A stretch of 46,543 bases of DNA, from NCBI GenBank assembly GCA_900552525.1, contig UNSK01000012.1:1-46543 (forward strand), written 5' to 3'. Below are positions 6,997-15,051 of the stretch, one piece after another. The stretch's first letter is position 1. Each line of letters opens with the position of its first letter. The DNA is from Candidatus Gastranaerophilales bacterium. Lineage in GTDB: Bacteria > Cyanobacteriota > Vampirovibrionia > Gastranaerophilales > Gastranaerophilaceae. A program made the translations under genes and the position numbers. The notes under the pieces are model-generated. The model did no database searches. It had not been told where the DNA came from and saw nothing but the letters and a program-made list of their open reading frames with translations.

Positions 6997-7310
6997 TTAT
7001 CGAATGTTTTAATAATGTCTAAAGCTTGTTTCTGTTTTGCTGGTGATAGTTTTGATACTATTGCTGAAATCTGGTCTGTGTAATAGTCACTATGCTCAGG
7101 CTTGAATGCAAAAAGCTGCACCTCCTCAATATCTAATGCCTTGCATAACCTTACCAGGGTCGGATACTCGATAAATGATTTACCATTTTCCCAGAAAGCT
7201 ATAGTTTTGGTTGATACATCCACAAGTTCCCCAAGCTTTTCCTGACTATAACCGCAAAGTTCTCTATAGCCTTTTATCTTTTTACCAAATTCATTCAGAA
7301 AATAACTCAT
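6993..7310 (-). CDS. XRE-family regulator with a C-terminal helical extension
   Basis: A 105-residue DNA-binding protein. A Cro/C1 helix-turn-helix spans about residues 6-62 (LCGYSQEKLGELVDVSTKTI with AFWENGKSF as the recognition region). The WENG variant replaces the more common IExG. The C-terminal 40 residues (YYTDQISAIVSKLSPAKQKQ and onward) form a predicted short helical pair, perhaps for dimerisation. The ATG at 7310 has no Shine-Dalgarno sequence, only a TAATAT-like box about 14 bases upstream, giving a very short leader. Its 3' end overlaps copy B of the small-protein family by four bases. Its targets are unknown. Confidence 0.8.
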   Translation of the reverse strand: MSYFLNEFGKKIKGYRELCGYSQEKLGELVDVSTKTIAFWENGKSFIEYPTLVRLCKALDIEEVQLFAFKPEHSDYYTDQISAIVSKLSPAKQKQALDIIKTFDN

Positions 7311-7488
7311 TTTATTAGGATAGAATATTATGTTGGTGGTATCTATAACTAATGGGGTAAAAATATATTACATTCAAGGTAATAACACTAGTTTTTTAGT
7401 ATTAGTTTTTCAAAATTAAAATCAGCTATGTTTCTTTGAGAAAGTGAGATATAGATGTATTTATGACTTAAAATATGGGGTGAGTTTT

Positions 7489-7980
7489 TTATATAATTTC
7501 CAATACCTTGGCGAACTTAACGGCCTGAGTTATATTTTGGGCTTGAAGCTTATAGCAAATAGAAGCTTTAATCACCCTTGTGTGGTATATTCCGCTTAGT
7601 GATAATATTTCTATTATATTTTTTATATTGGTACCGGATGATGCCAGTTTAAGGAATTTTATTTCCTCTGCTGTCAACGGTTCAAGTAAAACAGCCTGCC
7701 GGTCTGCTTCGTGTGACAGAAATCGTTTTCTAAATTTTGGTTTAATATTTCGGCTGTCTATTAGTTTTAGATTTAAGGTTTTCAATATTAATTCATTTCT
7801 GTTTGATACTTGTAGTTTTGCGTAAAGAGTTTTAATGCGTGTTTTTGCTGTATTGTAACTTACGCCAAGCATTTGCGCAGCTTCTTTATATGTAATGCCG
7901 GAAGCAAGAATATATAGTAAAAGTTCTTGGCTTTTTATAAGTTTAATTTTATTAGAATTGTCATTATACAAGGGTTTCAT
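7489..7980 (-). CDS. Tandem LuxR/GerE-type helix-turn-helix protein
   Basis: This protein of about 163 residues carries two consecutive GerE-like four-helix DNA-binding domains and nothing else. Counting from ATG 7980, the first covers about residues 14-60 (ITYKEAAQMLGVSYNTAKTR with IKTLYAKLQVSNR). The second covers about 98-160 (LTAEEIKFLKLASSGTNIKN, then SGIYHTRVIKASICYKLQAQ), less canonical at the turn. No receiver or ligand domain is present. ATG 7980 is preferred; an in-frame TTG at 8001 lies next to the palindromic operator and would add seven residues. It is divergent from the XRE gene at 8045, with a 19-base palindrome between them. It may act as a monomer that mimics a GerE dimer. 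That is inference. Confidence 0.65.
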   Translation of the reverse strand: MKPLYNDNSNKIKLIKSQELLLYILASGITYKEAAQMLGVSYNTAKTRIKTLYAKLQVSNRNELILKTLNLKLIDSRNIKPKFRKRFLSHEADRQAVLLEPLTAEEIKFLKLASSGTNIKNIIEILSLSGIYHTRVIKASICYKLQAQNITQAVKFAKVLEII

Positions 7981-8010
7981 ATTGTTATTTTGTGAGTCCA
8001 ATTGGTAGCT

Positions 8011-8038
8011 GTACTACAAATAGTAGCACAAAGATAAT
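8011..8038. promoter_or_regulatory. Palindromic operator overlapping a promoter
   Basis: GTACTACAAATAGTAGCAC at 8011-8029 is an inverted repeat (arms GTACTAC and GTAGCAC, six of seven paired). It lies just upstream of GATAAT (8033-8038), which is six bases before ATG 8045. The palindrome fills the -35 to -10 spacer of the XRE gene and sits in front of the divergent GerE gene, the classical location for an autorepressor. The binding protein is inferred. Confidence 0.5.
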
Positions 8039-8044
8039 AGTTAT

Positions 8045-8281
8045 ATGAAAACTCGGGTTCGTGTGAAAACTAAATTGTTAAAAAATTTAGGCTGTAATAT
8101 TCAGAAGTTAAGAACTTCAAAGAATATTACTCAGGAAGAACTCGCGGAGTTAATTAGTTCTGACAGGTCTTATATAGGTGCTATAGAACAAGGACGCAAG
8201 AGTCCTTCTATTTATTGTCTTTATTCAATTGCTGTCGCATTAAAAGTTAAGCTTTCTCAAATCGTTGATTTTGATATCTAA
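8045..8281 (+). CDS. Minimal XRE-family regulator
   Basis: A 78-residue Cro/C1-type repressor. Residues 13-70 form the complete five-helix domain: NIQKLRTSKNITQEELAELI, then SSDRSYIGAIEQGRKSPSIY, ending in LKVKLSQIVDFDI. Nothing lies outside the domain except a basic N-terminal tail (MKTRVRVKTK) that may contact the minor groove. GATAAT ends six bases before the start codon and no Shine-Dalgarno sequence is seen, so the transcript is probably leaderless. A palindrome covers its promoter (8011-8029). Its 3' end overlaps by 35 bases the end of the convergent aminotransferase gene. It is probably autoregulatory and may also control the divergent tandem-GerE gene. Confidence 0.85.
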   Translation: MKTRVRVKTKLLKNLGCNIQKLRTSKNITQEELAELISSDRSYIGAIEQGRKSPSIYCLYSIAVALKVKLSQIVDFDI

Positions 8282-9362
8282 AATTATTCAAATACTCGCC
8301 CAGTTTTTGAAGTGCAGGAATTAAATTTTCTGCACAGAAGCCTGCTCTTACGTAACCTTCCATTTCCAGCGTTTCACCGGGTAAAAGTGCTACGCCTGTT
8401 GTTTTTTGCACATCTCTGCAAAATTCTCTTGAGGGAACATTAACATTATATTTCAAAAGAACTGTTGTTCCGCCTTTTGGAAGAATGCATCTAACTTTCG
8501 GGGTTGTATCCAGCCAGTTTTTCAAAATACTTAGTCCGTTTTGCATAATTTTGAAATTTCTCTCAGCGATACAATCCTTTTGTTCAAGTGCTATGGCTGC
8601 GAAATAATCATCCAGAGCACTAATGCTTATCGTATTGTATTGTCTTTGATGGTTAATTTCGTTAATCAAATCTTCTCGTGCAGAAGTAATCCAGCCGACT
8701 CTAAGCCCCGGAAGCGAGTATGTTTTTGACATACTGCCTACGGAAATCCCTTTATCATAAATATCTGCAATTGACCTCGAATAAGGCTTTCCAATCAGGT
8801 TTAACCCTCTGTATACTTCGTCGGATAAAATCCAGACATTTTTTCTCTCTGCGATTTCCGTAATCTTTTCAAGCATCCAGTCGGGAATAACTGAACCTGT
8901 TGGATTGTTCGGATTATTCAGGCAGAGCAGTTTTGTTTTTGGGGTAATAATTTCGTCCAGTTCTTCTAAATCAGGAAGCCAGTTGTTTTCTTCTTTTAAA
9001 AAGTATAATTTTACATTACAGCCGAGTGATTCCGGAATTGAGTAGTGCTGCTGGTAAGTTGGGACTATTGATACGACTTCATCTCCTTTTTCAAGCAGTG
9101 AGAGAAAGACAAGCTGGTTTGCTCCTATAGCTCCGTGTGTAACTGTAATATTTTGTTTTGTTTCATAAAGTGTTTGTATAGCTGTTTTCAGCCTCTCAGA
9201 ACCTGTAATATCGCCGTAGCCGAGCTTTATATCAAAGATTTCCTGTGAAAAATTAAGCTCATTTATGCAAAGCGGTGAAATACATGTTGTTGTAAGGTCA
9301 TACTTTGCTGAGGCTTCGTATTTATTCATCCATTCTTCTATCTTAAAAGCAGCAATTTTCAT
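8247..9362 (-). CDS. PLP-dependent aminotransferase, class I/II
   Basis: A 371-residue fold-type I aminotransferase. The Schiff-base lysine is K213 in SMSKTYSLPGLRVGW. NNPNNPTG near 149-156 and the PLP-phenol aspartate segment ILSDEVYRGL near 178-187 are present. The C-terminal arginine that binds the substrate carboxylate lies in EGYVRAGFC. A GYGDITGSERL block replaces the usual Y-x-x-x-x-G motif. The substrate amino acid cannot be told from the sequence; capreomycidine-synthase-like or generic aspartate/alanine-type enzymes have similar motifs. It starts behind a TATGATAATAT -10 region with no Shine-Dalgarno sequence, so it is another leaderless candidate. It is divergent from the serpin-like gene and convergent with the XRE gene. 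Confidence 0.85.
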   Translation of the reverse strand: MKIAAFKIEEWMNKYEASAKYDLTTTCISPLCINELNFSQEIFDIKLGYGDITGSERLKTAIQTLYETKQNITVTHGAIGANQLVFLSLLEKGDEVVSIVPTYQQHYSIPESLGCNVKLYFLKEENNWLPDLEELDEIITPKTKLLCLNNPNNPTGSVIPDWMLEKITEIAERKNVWILSDEVYRGLNLIGKPYSRSIADIYDKGISVGSMSKTYSLPGLRVGWITSAREDLINEINHQRQYNTISISALDDYFAAIALEQKDCIAERNFKIMQNGLSILKNWLDTTPKVRCILPKGGTTVLLKYNVNVPSREFCRDVQKTTGVALLPGETLEMEGYVRAGFCAENLIPALQKLGEYLNNFRYQNQRFEKA

Positions 9363-9385
9363 ATCTATATATTATCATAAATTGG

Positions 9386-9414
9386 TTGAAATTCCGGCTG
9401 TTTTTTGTTAGGAT
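9386..9414 (+). promoter_or_regulatory. Promoter of the serpin-like gene
   Basis: TTGAAA (9386-9391), a 17-base spacer and TAGGAT (9409-9414) precede an AGAGGGAG ribosome binding site and ATG 9439. It sits back to back with the divergent aminotransferase promoter, whose -10 region is at about 9369-9376. Confidence 0.45.
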
Positions 9415-9438
9415 TTATTCATCAAAAGAGGGAGTTAT

Positions 9439-10449
9439 ATGAAAAAATTATTTTTATCAGTATTAACAGCATTGTTGTTATTTTCACCTGCGTTTGCAGC
9501 AAACATAGAGGTTTTGCCTACAATGCAGAGCAAGACAAATGTTCAGGACAGAGTCTGGGTTGGAACATTCCAGATTGTTTGGAATGATTTTATGGACAAA
9601 ATTGCGTTCACTAAGATTAAGTTTCCTACAGGCACACCTGTTATTGTAAATGAACTCAACAAACAGGATTTTACTGTTGATGAGCTTTCTGAAAAATGTT
9701 ATTACAAATACGCAGGTATTATTAAAAAGAATACTAAAAAACTTATTACGAAGGCAATCAAGAAGAAATTCAATGAAACGAGTGATATTCTTGACCAGCT
9801 TGATTTAACTCCGGGGAAAGACAGATTTCTTGTGTATGCTATGCTCAAGAAAGATTTTCAATTCGCAGCACCGTTTGATAAGCTCGGCAAGTCTAAATTC
9901 AGAGATACGGAAGCTGAGTATTTCGGGATTAAATCAAGTTCACCTAAGGAACTTGACGATACTGTAGAGGTATTATTCTATAATAATCCTTCTGATTTTG
10001 CTGTAAAGCTTGATACTGCTGGAAATGACGAAGTTTATTTGTACAAGACTGCTAATACAAAAACTTTTAATTACCTTTATGATGATATGTTAAAGAAACA
10101 GGAGCAGTTCAGCGGAAGTACAAAATTTAGTGAGGAAGACGAGCTGAAAGTACCTAACCTTAAATTCTTTGAAGAAAAGACATTTGAAGAAATCGGCGGA
10201 AACAGGGTTAAGGGTACTAATATAATCATAGACAAGGCTATGGAAACTGTTAAGTTTGAAATGGATAATACAGGTGTCAAGCTCAAGAGCGAGGCTGCTA
10301 TTATCGCGAAGATGACTGCTTTACTTCCTGCTGAGGAGTCAAGACATTTCTATTTTGACGACACGTTCGTAGTATTTCTAAAAGAGAAAGGTAAAGAAAA
10401 ACCTTACTTTGCTCTGAGGGTTTATGATATCTCGAAATTTCAGGGCTAG
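9439..10449 (+). CDS. Exported serpin-like protein
   Basis: A 336-residue protein with a clear signal peptide (residues 1-20, cleavage after SPAFA). I see serpin landmarks in the right order. The segment FLVYAMLKKDFQFAAPFD at 130-147 resembles the family's LVNAIYFKGKW..PFD block. VPNLKFFEE at 238-246 matches the sheet-A strand. IIIDKAMETVKFEMDNTGVK at 262-281 corresponds to the IHKAFIEVNEEGTEA hinge, followed by a putative reactive loop (about 283-303). HFYFDDTFVVFLKEK, ending in FALRVYD, mimics the C-terminal RPFLFFIR and GRV strands. The first 110 residues are shorter and more divergent than in serpins. If correct, it would be a periplasmic or secreted protease inhibitor or a non-inhibitory relative. 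A strong terminator follows. The domain call is from motif memory only. Confidence 0.5.
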   Translation: MKKLFLSVLTALLLFSPAFAANIEVLPTMQSKTNVQDRVWVGTFQIVWNDFMDKIAFTKIKFPTGTPVIVNELNKQDFTVDELSEKCYYKYAGIIKKNTKKLITKAIKKKFNETSDILDQLDLTPGKDRFLVYAMLKKDFQFAAPFDKLGKSKFRDTEAEYFGIKSSSPKELDDTVEVLFYNNPSDFAVKLDTAGNDEVYLYKTANTKTFNYLYDDMLKKQEQFSGSTKFSEEDELKVPNLKFFEEKTFEEIGGNRVKGTNIIIDKAMETVKFEMDNTGVKLKSEAAIIAKMTALLPAEESRHFYFDDTFVVFLKEKGKEKPYFALRVYDISKFQG

Positions 10450-10470
10450 AGTTGTTTAATTTCTTATGGG

Positions 10471-10498
10471 GCGCATTCTCGCAGAGAATGCGCTTTTC
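10471..10498 (+). terminator. Rho-independent terminator after the serpin-like gene
   Basis: A perfect 10-bp stem, GCGCATTCTC (10471-10480) with GAGAATGCGC (10484-10493), has a three-base loop and a following TTTT. It lies 22 bases after the stop codon. Confidence 0.85.
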
Positions 10499-10627
10499 TG
10501 ATGATAAAATGTAATTTTTTATTACAGGATTTTCTTTTTGCATGTTTCTATATTAAAATATTATTATTGTGAAGACCTTGGTCTTTTATTCTAGAAAAAG
10601 TTTAATAAATAGTTGGGAAAAATTTGA

Positions 10628-12589
10628 ATGAGAAGAAGAAGGAAGTATGATTTTTATCTGTTTGTTTTCTTGACCATACTTACTGTGGGATATTTTACGT
10701 ACAACCATATGTCTGCTGAATCCAGAGGGGTAGAGAATTATTCAGAGGCTCTTGAAGCGTATAAGGCAAGTGATTATGAAAAAGCTTATGAAGAATTTGC
10801 AAAAGTTCCGTCCGGTTCTACGCTTAAGCCGTCTGCTCTATTCAGGCAGGCCAGATGTGCTACGAATATGGATAAGAAAGAGCTGGCTATAAAAAAATAT
10901 AACCGTATTGTGCATTCTAGCGTAAAGTCTTCTATTGCACCAATAAGTGAATATAATATGGCAAATTTGATGTTTGAAATTCAGGATAAGGGTGCGAAAA
11001 AACATTTTAAAAAGATAATAAAAAAATACCCGACGAGCGATTATGCTGTTGCGTCAAATTATTACCTCGGGCTTATTGAGGTTTCAAATCCGCCTAAGAG
11101 TGAGAGGGGTTTAAAGAAATCTAAGAACAGGGCGTTTATTTATTTCAAAAATTATCTTGAAGAAGCGCCGGACGGAAGGTTTGCATTAAAAACAATTGAT
11201 GAGATCAAAAAGCTTGGGGTTCAGCTTACAAACTATGATAATCTTTTGATTGCAAAATCTTATTATGCAAACGGCGAGTATACAAAGGCAAAGGATTACT
11301 TGAACAAGACTACGCTTGCTGAAAGCTGGTCTGACTTTGCAAAAAATGAGTATAAGCTTGGGAATAAAGAAAAAGCGAATTACTATGCAGAACTCGGGTT
11401 GAAAAAGCACGCCTCTAATACGCCTAATGCTGATGTTTATGAGGTTATTGACAATTATATTGCTTCTTTTCCTCTGCGCAGGGATGGGATTATTAAACTT
11501 AACTCGCTGGGGTTGAATTCTACCGGCGCAGATTATGCAGCGTATCTTAATTGTAATGAGGTTGTCGCATCTAACCTTAAGGAAGCCTGTTATAGAACTT
11601 TGTATGAAAAATATCCGAGTGGTCAGTTTTCCGCTGATTCTCTGTTTAATATTTTTATGGCAAAGTATCTTCAGAAGAAATATTATGATGCACAGAGGCT
11701 CGGGTTTCTTCATTTGAAAAAATTTCCAGATGTTAATTCAAGTCCGGCTGTGACATATTATATGGGAAAAATTGCGTTTAAGCTTAAGCATTATGAAAGC
11801 TCAAATAATTATTATAAGCAGGTTATAGCTAAGTATCCGGATTCTTATTATGCTTTCAGGGCAAATTATAATTTGTATAAGGATGACGGTCTGTTTCCGT
11901 TTTTAGAGTTGAACGAAAAACCGGTTGTCTTCCCTTACAAAAAGTCACTTGATAATAACCTTGTTGTAAAACTGGCTTATCTTAAGGATTATGATTTAGT
12001 AGAAGAACTATGTAAAAAGGATAAGTTTATTCAGAGCTGGATTGCCTACGAAAAAGAAAATTATACAATTTCAGCGGTTCTGGCGCGCAAGGGAATGGAA
12101 GAACTTGCTGTAAAACCTTCTTTTGAAGATTTGAGATGGCGTCTGGTTTATCCTATGCACTACTATGATATTGTTGATAAGGTCAAGGGCGGCAATAATC
12201 CGATTATTCTTGAAGCTATTATTAAAGAGGAAAGTCATTTTAACCCGTTTGCAAAGAGTTCTGTCGGTGCGGCCGGTTTAATGCAGTTAATGCCTGCTAC
12301 ATATAATGAAGTCGTCAAAAAACATAATCTGCCGTCCGATTTGAATGCTGAAACTGCTAATATTACAGCAGGAAGTTATTATTACAGCGGGTTAAAAAAG
12401 GTACTCGGTAATAAAGACTTGTACGCAATTGCTGCTTACAACGGCGGAATCGGCTCTGTAACCAACTGGTTCTCAAAGCTTATTTACAGTGATATAGATG
12501 AATTTGTCGAGCAGATTCCTTATCCGGAAACAAAGAATTACGTTAAGAAAGTTCTTAGAACATACTGGGTATACGGAAATGTATATTAG
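10628..12589 (+). CDS. TPR-containing membrane-anchored lytic transglycosylase
   Basis: A 653-residue protein that should cleave the peptidoglycan MurNAc-GlcNAc bond non-hydrolytically. An N-terminal anchor helix (residues 8-25, YDFYLFVFLTILTVGYFTY) is followed by a long region of tetratricopeptide-like helix pairs (about 35-480; for example YEKAYEEFAKVPSGS, YESSNNYYKQVIAKYPDSYY). The C-terminal SLT domain (about 510-640) shows the catalytic-glutamate motif IIKEESHFNP, then GAAGLMQLMPAT and AIAAYNGG. This is the Slt70/MltE-like architecture used in turnover or in making space for envelope complexes. The ATG overlaps no upstream gene. The next exported-protein gene starts inside its last codons, so the two are translationally coupled. 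Confidence 0.9.
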   Translation: MRRRRKYDFYLFVFLTILTVGYFTYNHMSAESRGVENYSEALEAYKASDYEKAYEEFAKVPSGSTLKPSALFRQARCATNMDKKELAIKKYNRIVHSSVKSSIAPISEYNMANLMFEIQDKGAKKHFKKIIKKYPTSDYAVASNYYLGLIEVSNPPKSERGLKKSKNRAFIYFKNYLEEAPDGRFALKTIDEIKKLGVQLTNYDNLLIAKSYYANGEYTKAKDYLNKTTLAESWSDFAKNEYKLGNKEKANYYAELGLKKHASNTPNADVYEVIDNYIASFPLRRDGIIKLNSLGLNSTGADYAAYLNCNEVVASNLKEACYRTLYEKYPSGQFSADSLFNIFMAKYLQKKYYDAQRLGFLHLKKFPDVNSSPAVTYYMGKIAFKLKHYESSNNYYKQVIAKYPDSYYAFRANYNLYKDDGLFPFLELNEKPVVFPYKKSLDNNLVVKLAYLKDYDLVEELCKKDKFIQSWIAYEKENYTISAVLARKGMEELAVKPSFEDLRWRLVYPMHYYDIVDKVKGGNNPIILEAIIKEESHFNPFAKSSVGAAGLMQLMPATYNEVVKKHNLPSDLNAETANITAGSYYYSGLKKVLGNKDLYAIAAYNGGIGSVTNWFSKLIYSDIDEFVEQIPYPETKNYVKKVLRTYWVYGNVY

Positions 12590-12986
12590 GGGTAAATGTT
12601 TTTTAGCAATTTTATCAACGGGGATTTTTTTGTCAGTTTCAGCTGCCGGTAACCCTTATGAGATGATGCTTACAAATAATCAAGACATCGAAAACAGGCT
12701 GATTTTTTTCGATAAGTTATACGGTTGTGTGCCGTATAAATATCATCAGGATGGTGTCGGAATTTACCTGATTAATGGAAAAATTAACGGTGCGTGTTCC
12801 TTAAAATGGGTTATGGCTGATTGTAATTTCCCTGAAGGCGTGTACCAGAAGTTTGCAGAGGTTCAGAAACACAGGACTATTGAAAGAGTTAACAGGCTGC
12901 ATGATGGCTACAGGCAGGAATTGAAGGATAAAAACTACAGGTATCTTTTGTCAACCGGTAATAAATACTGTAAAATTATTTTTTAG
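12579..12986 (+). CDS. Small exported protein coupled to the transglycosylase
   Basis: A 135-residue protein of unknown function. I start it at ATG 12579, which overlaps the transglycosylase stop by 11 bases and gives an N-terminal signal peptide (MYIRGKCFLAILSTGIFLSV then SAAG). An earlier in-frame ATG at 12498 would put a basic extension before that signal and is unlikely. The mature part contains cysteines near KLYGCVPYKYHQ, INGACSLKWVMADCNFPEG and NKYCKIIF, consistent with periplasmic disulfides. Translational coupling with the lytic enzyme suggests an envelope role, but no family is recognised. The next gene, also an exported cysteine-containing protein, follows after 20 bases and may belong to the same transcript. 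Confidence 0.65.
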   Translation: MYIRGKCFLAILSTGIFLSVSAAGNPYEMMLTNNQDIENRLIFFDKLYGCVPYKYHQDGVGIYLINGKINGACSLKWVMADCNFPEGVYQKFAEVQKHRTIERVNRLHDGYRQELKDKNYRYLLSTGNKYCKIIF

Positions 12987-13006
12987 TTTTAAAAGTGAGG
13001 TAAACA

Positions 13007-13435
13007 ATGAAAAAGATTTTATTTATTTTTGCGTTATTAATCTTAAATATAGCCGTCTGCAATGCAGAAGATACTGTTATTACATTAAAAATGTACAGCT
13101 GTAAGTCACGTACGCCGGATCCGATATGGTTTAACTATTATCCTGAACGGAGTGCAGAGCAAACCTGTATGCCGCTTGGCCCGGCTTCCTCAAGCGATGA
13201 GTATTATAAAACAACGCCAGATTTCACGAGCTGCGTTAAGGATTATATTGAAGGTGTAAATATATATAAGTCAGGTATGGCTGATTGCGAAGAATTTATC
13301 CGTAAAGAACATATATTAAGAAATGGGGCTTGCGTAGTTGATATAGAGAAATCAAGTATGCGTGTGAGAAATTTTATGTGCGGCGGCGCAAGTGATGAAG
13401 AAGCTGACAGAATAAGAAAACTGTACTCTAAGTAA
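13007..13435 (+). CDS. Small exported cysteine-rich protein
   Basis: A 142-residue protein with a typical signal peptide (MKKILFIFALLILNIAVCNA, cleavage near residue 20). The mature part has six cysteines spread over about 115 residues (MYSCKSRT, EQTCMPLG, TSCVKD, MADCEEF, NGACVVD, NFMCGG), suggesting three disulfides in the periplasm or outside the cell. The mature cysteine-containing part shows loose resemblance in style to the preceding 135-residue protein, with which it is probably co-transcribed (GAGG site, 20-base gap). No enzymatic motif is visible. The function is unknown; a role beside the lytic transglycosylase in the envelope is only suggested by position. Confidence 0.6.
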   Translation: MKKILFIFALLILNIAVCNAEDTVITLKMYSCKSRTPDPIWFNYYPERSAEQTCMPLGPASSSDEYYKTTPDFTSCVKDYIEGVNIYKSGMADCEEFIRKEHILRNGACVVDIEKSSMRVRNFMCGGASDEEADRIRKLYSK

Positions 13436-13533
13436 TGGAAATCAAGGCTTTAAAAATCACCTATTTGAATGTTATGTGTAATGGCAAAATCGTGTACAAT
13501 ATTGGTGCAATTTAGTTATTTAAAGGTTAATGT

Positions 13534-14412
13534 ATGAAAAAGCTATTCTTAATGACTTTAGTTTCTATTGTATCAGTTTTCTGTACAGGTTGTGTGAAAT
13601 TCTCATATGATATTCAAATTGATGACAAAGATAAGGTAACAATTTCCGAGTTGAAACAGGTTAAATTTCCACCATTGAGTTCGGAAACTTTTCAAAGAGA
13701 TTTGAAAAAAGATTTAGGACCTATAGTTAGCAAATATATAGATGCCGGTTATGAAGTTGATTTGACTTTTGCTGATAAGGATGGTAATTCAGGCTTTGTT
13801 ATAAAAAGAAAAGGGCTTTCATTCCTTGATGCTTCTGAAAATATGCCAAAAGGATTTAAGAATAATGACAAAAATTCTTTTGTCGTTAAAAGAGGTCTGT
13901 TAAAAAGGTTCTATAAGCTTCATCTCGTATATACTCTTGAAGATGCCGTAAATGAGGCTGCTACAGAAGCTCAAAACTTAAAACTGGCCAGTAGAGCTTT
14001 TATAAAATATAAAGATGTCTTAAATAAGATTGCTATGTCAACAACTAAAACAATCGATCCGGTTAGCGGTAATGTTTTGGTAACTACTAAATATGCTGGA
14101 GGAAATGTTGTTCTAAGTCAGTATGATTCGCTTGCTGCCAGCGGCGGATTTCAAGAACAGGCTTCGCCTCAGGCAGAATTAACTATAAAAATTCCTGTAA
14201 AAGCGACAAAACATAATGCTTCTAAAGTAATTAGCGATACCGAATATAAGTGGATTTTGTTAGATGAAAGTCAGCCGGTAGAAATTATTATTGAATATGA
14301 AAAATATGATTTCTCTACTATAGCAATGATATTTTCAATATTAGTAATAGGAATAGGCGCCGTATTGTTAGCACAAAAACTTCGTGCTGAAGATCCGGTA
14401 CAAGGTTTATAA
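13534..14412 (+). CDS. Probable lipoprotein of LppM type with C-terminal membrane helix
   Basis: A 292-residue protein with a signal sequence ending VSVFCTGC. The cysteine at residue 20 is the likely lipid-modified residue, although position -3 is Cys rather than Leu. The segment VKFSYDIQIDDKDKVTISEL starts a beta-rich domain reminiscent of the LppM family, which is found in several phyla. One transmembrane helix lies near the C-terminus (about 262-282, MIFSILVIGIGAVLLAQ), so the domain is held at the membrane at both ends. LemA follows after 19 bases with a strong AGGAGG, and DUF3137 comes next. LppM-like, LemA and DUF3137 proteins are often neighbours, which supports an envelope-linked module of unknown function. 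Confidence 0.6.
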   Translation: MKKLFLMTLVSIVSVFCTGCVKFSYDIQIDDKDKVTISELKQVKFPPLSSETFQRDLKKDLGPIVSKYIDAGYEVDLTFADKDGNSGFVIKRKGLSFLDASENMPKGFKNNDKNSFVVKRGLLKRFYKLHLVYTLEDAVNEAATEAQNLKLASRAFIKYKDVLNKIAMSTTKTIDPVSGNVLVTTKYAGGNVVLSQYDSLAASGGFQEQASPQAELTIKIPVKATKHNASKVISDTEYKWILLDESQPVEIIIEYEKYDFSTIAMIFSILVIGIGAVLLAQKLRAEDPVQGL

Positions 14413-14431
14413 TAAGAATAGGAGGACACGA

Positions 14432-15004
14432 ATGTCAATAACATTAATAGCATTGGTTGCTGCAGCAGTAGTAATATTTTGGGCGTATGGTATATACGTA
14501 TCTTTGATTAAGACAAGAAACAAAACACAGGAAGCTTTTTCTGCAATAGATGTACAGCTTAAAAAAAGATATGATTTAATACCTAATATCCTGACAATCG
14601 CACAAAAGTATATGGATCATGAACGCGGGTTAATGGAAGAAGTTACCAAATTGAGAACTCAGGTTATGGGTATTCCCAGCAGTTTTGAAAATATAGACAG
14701 AAAAATTGCTCTTGATGCTCAAATTGCTCAAAAAATGGGACAAATTATGGTTGCAGTAGAAAACTATCCGCAGGTTAAGGCTGACCAGACAATGATTACT
14801 GCAATGCAGACATATAACGAAGTTGAAGAACATATTGCAGCTGCAAGACGTTTCTATAACTCTGCTGCAAACGAGTTAAAAAATGCAGTAGAAATTTTTC
14901 CATCTTCATTCTTTGCAAGAATGCTTAATATTAAAGCTGTTGATTTCTTCAAAGCAGAAGAAAAAGAAAGACAAGCAGTTAATGCTGCAGACTTTTTGAA
15001 ATAA
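14432..15004 (+). CDS. LemA family membrane protein
   Basis: A 190-residue LemA protein. It has one N-terminal membrane helix (residues 2-22, ITLIALVAAAVVIFWAYGIY), then the conserved RNKTQEAFSAIDVQLKKRYD and LIPNI block at about 27-50, and a long helical coiled bundle. NSAANELKNAVEIFPSSFFA near residues 145-165 is the classic LemA motif. The start at ATG 14432 is fixed by AGGAGG at 14420-14425; an earlier in-frame ATG at 14384 lies inside the lipoprotein gene and lacks a site. LemA topology puts the short N-terminus outside and the bundle inside. The cellular role is unknown. It is followed by a strong terminator and then by the DUF3137 genes, a common association. Confidence 0.9.
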   Translation: MSITLIALVAAAVVIFWAYGIYVSLIKTRNKTQEAFSAIDVQLKKRYDLIPNILTIAQKYMDHERGLMEEVTKLRTQVMGIPSSFENIDRKIALDAQIAQKMGQIMVAVENYPQVKADQTMITAMQTYNEVEEHIAAARRFYNSAANELKNAVEIFPSSFFARMLNIKAVDFFKAEEKERQAVNAADFLK

Positions 15005-15013
15005 TTTCACAAT

Positions 15014-15044
15014 AAATCCCCGTATTTTACTGCGGGGATTTTTA
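15014..15044 (+). terminator. Rho-independent terminator after lemA
   Basis: AAATCCCCG (15014-15022) pairs with CGGGGATTT (15033-15041) around a ten-base loop, followed by a T-rich tail. It closes the lipoprotein-lemA transcript just before the DUF3137 relic. Confidence 0.8.
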
Positions 15045-15051
15045 TTAGCTT

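Noticed and set aside
10572..10590. Second terminator before the transglycosylase gene (AAGAC-CTTG-GTCTT)
   Set aside because: The stem is only five base pairs and the strong terminator at 10471-10498 already closes the upstream gene.
12498..12578. N-terminal extension of the small exported protein
   Set aside because: It would place 27 basic residues before a clear signal peptide and lies wholly within the transglycosylase gene; ATG 12579 is preferred.
14384..14431. Upstream ATG for LemA
   Set aside because: It lies inside the preceding lipoprotein gene without a ribosome binding site, while AGGAGG fixes ATG 14432.
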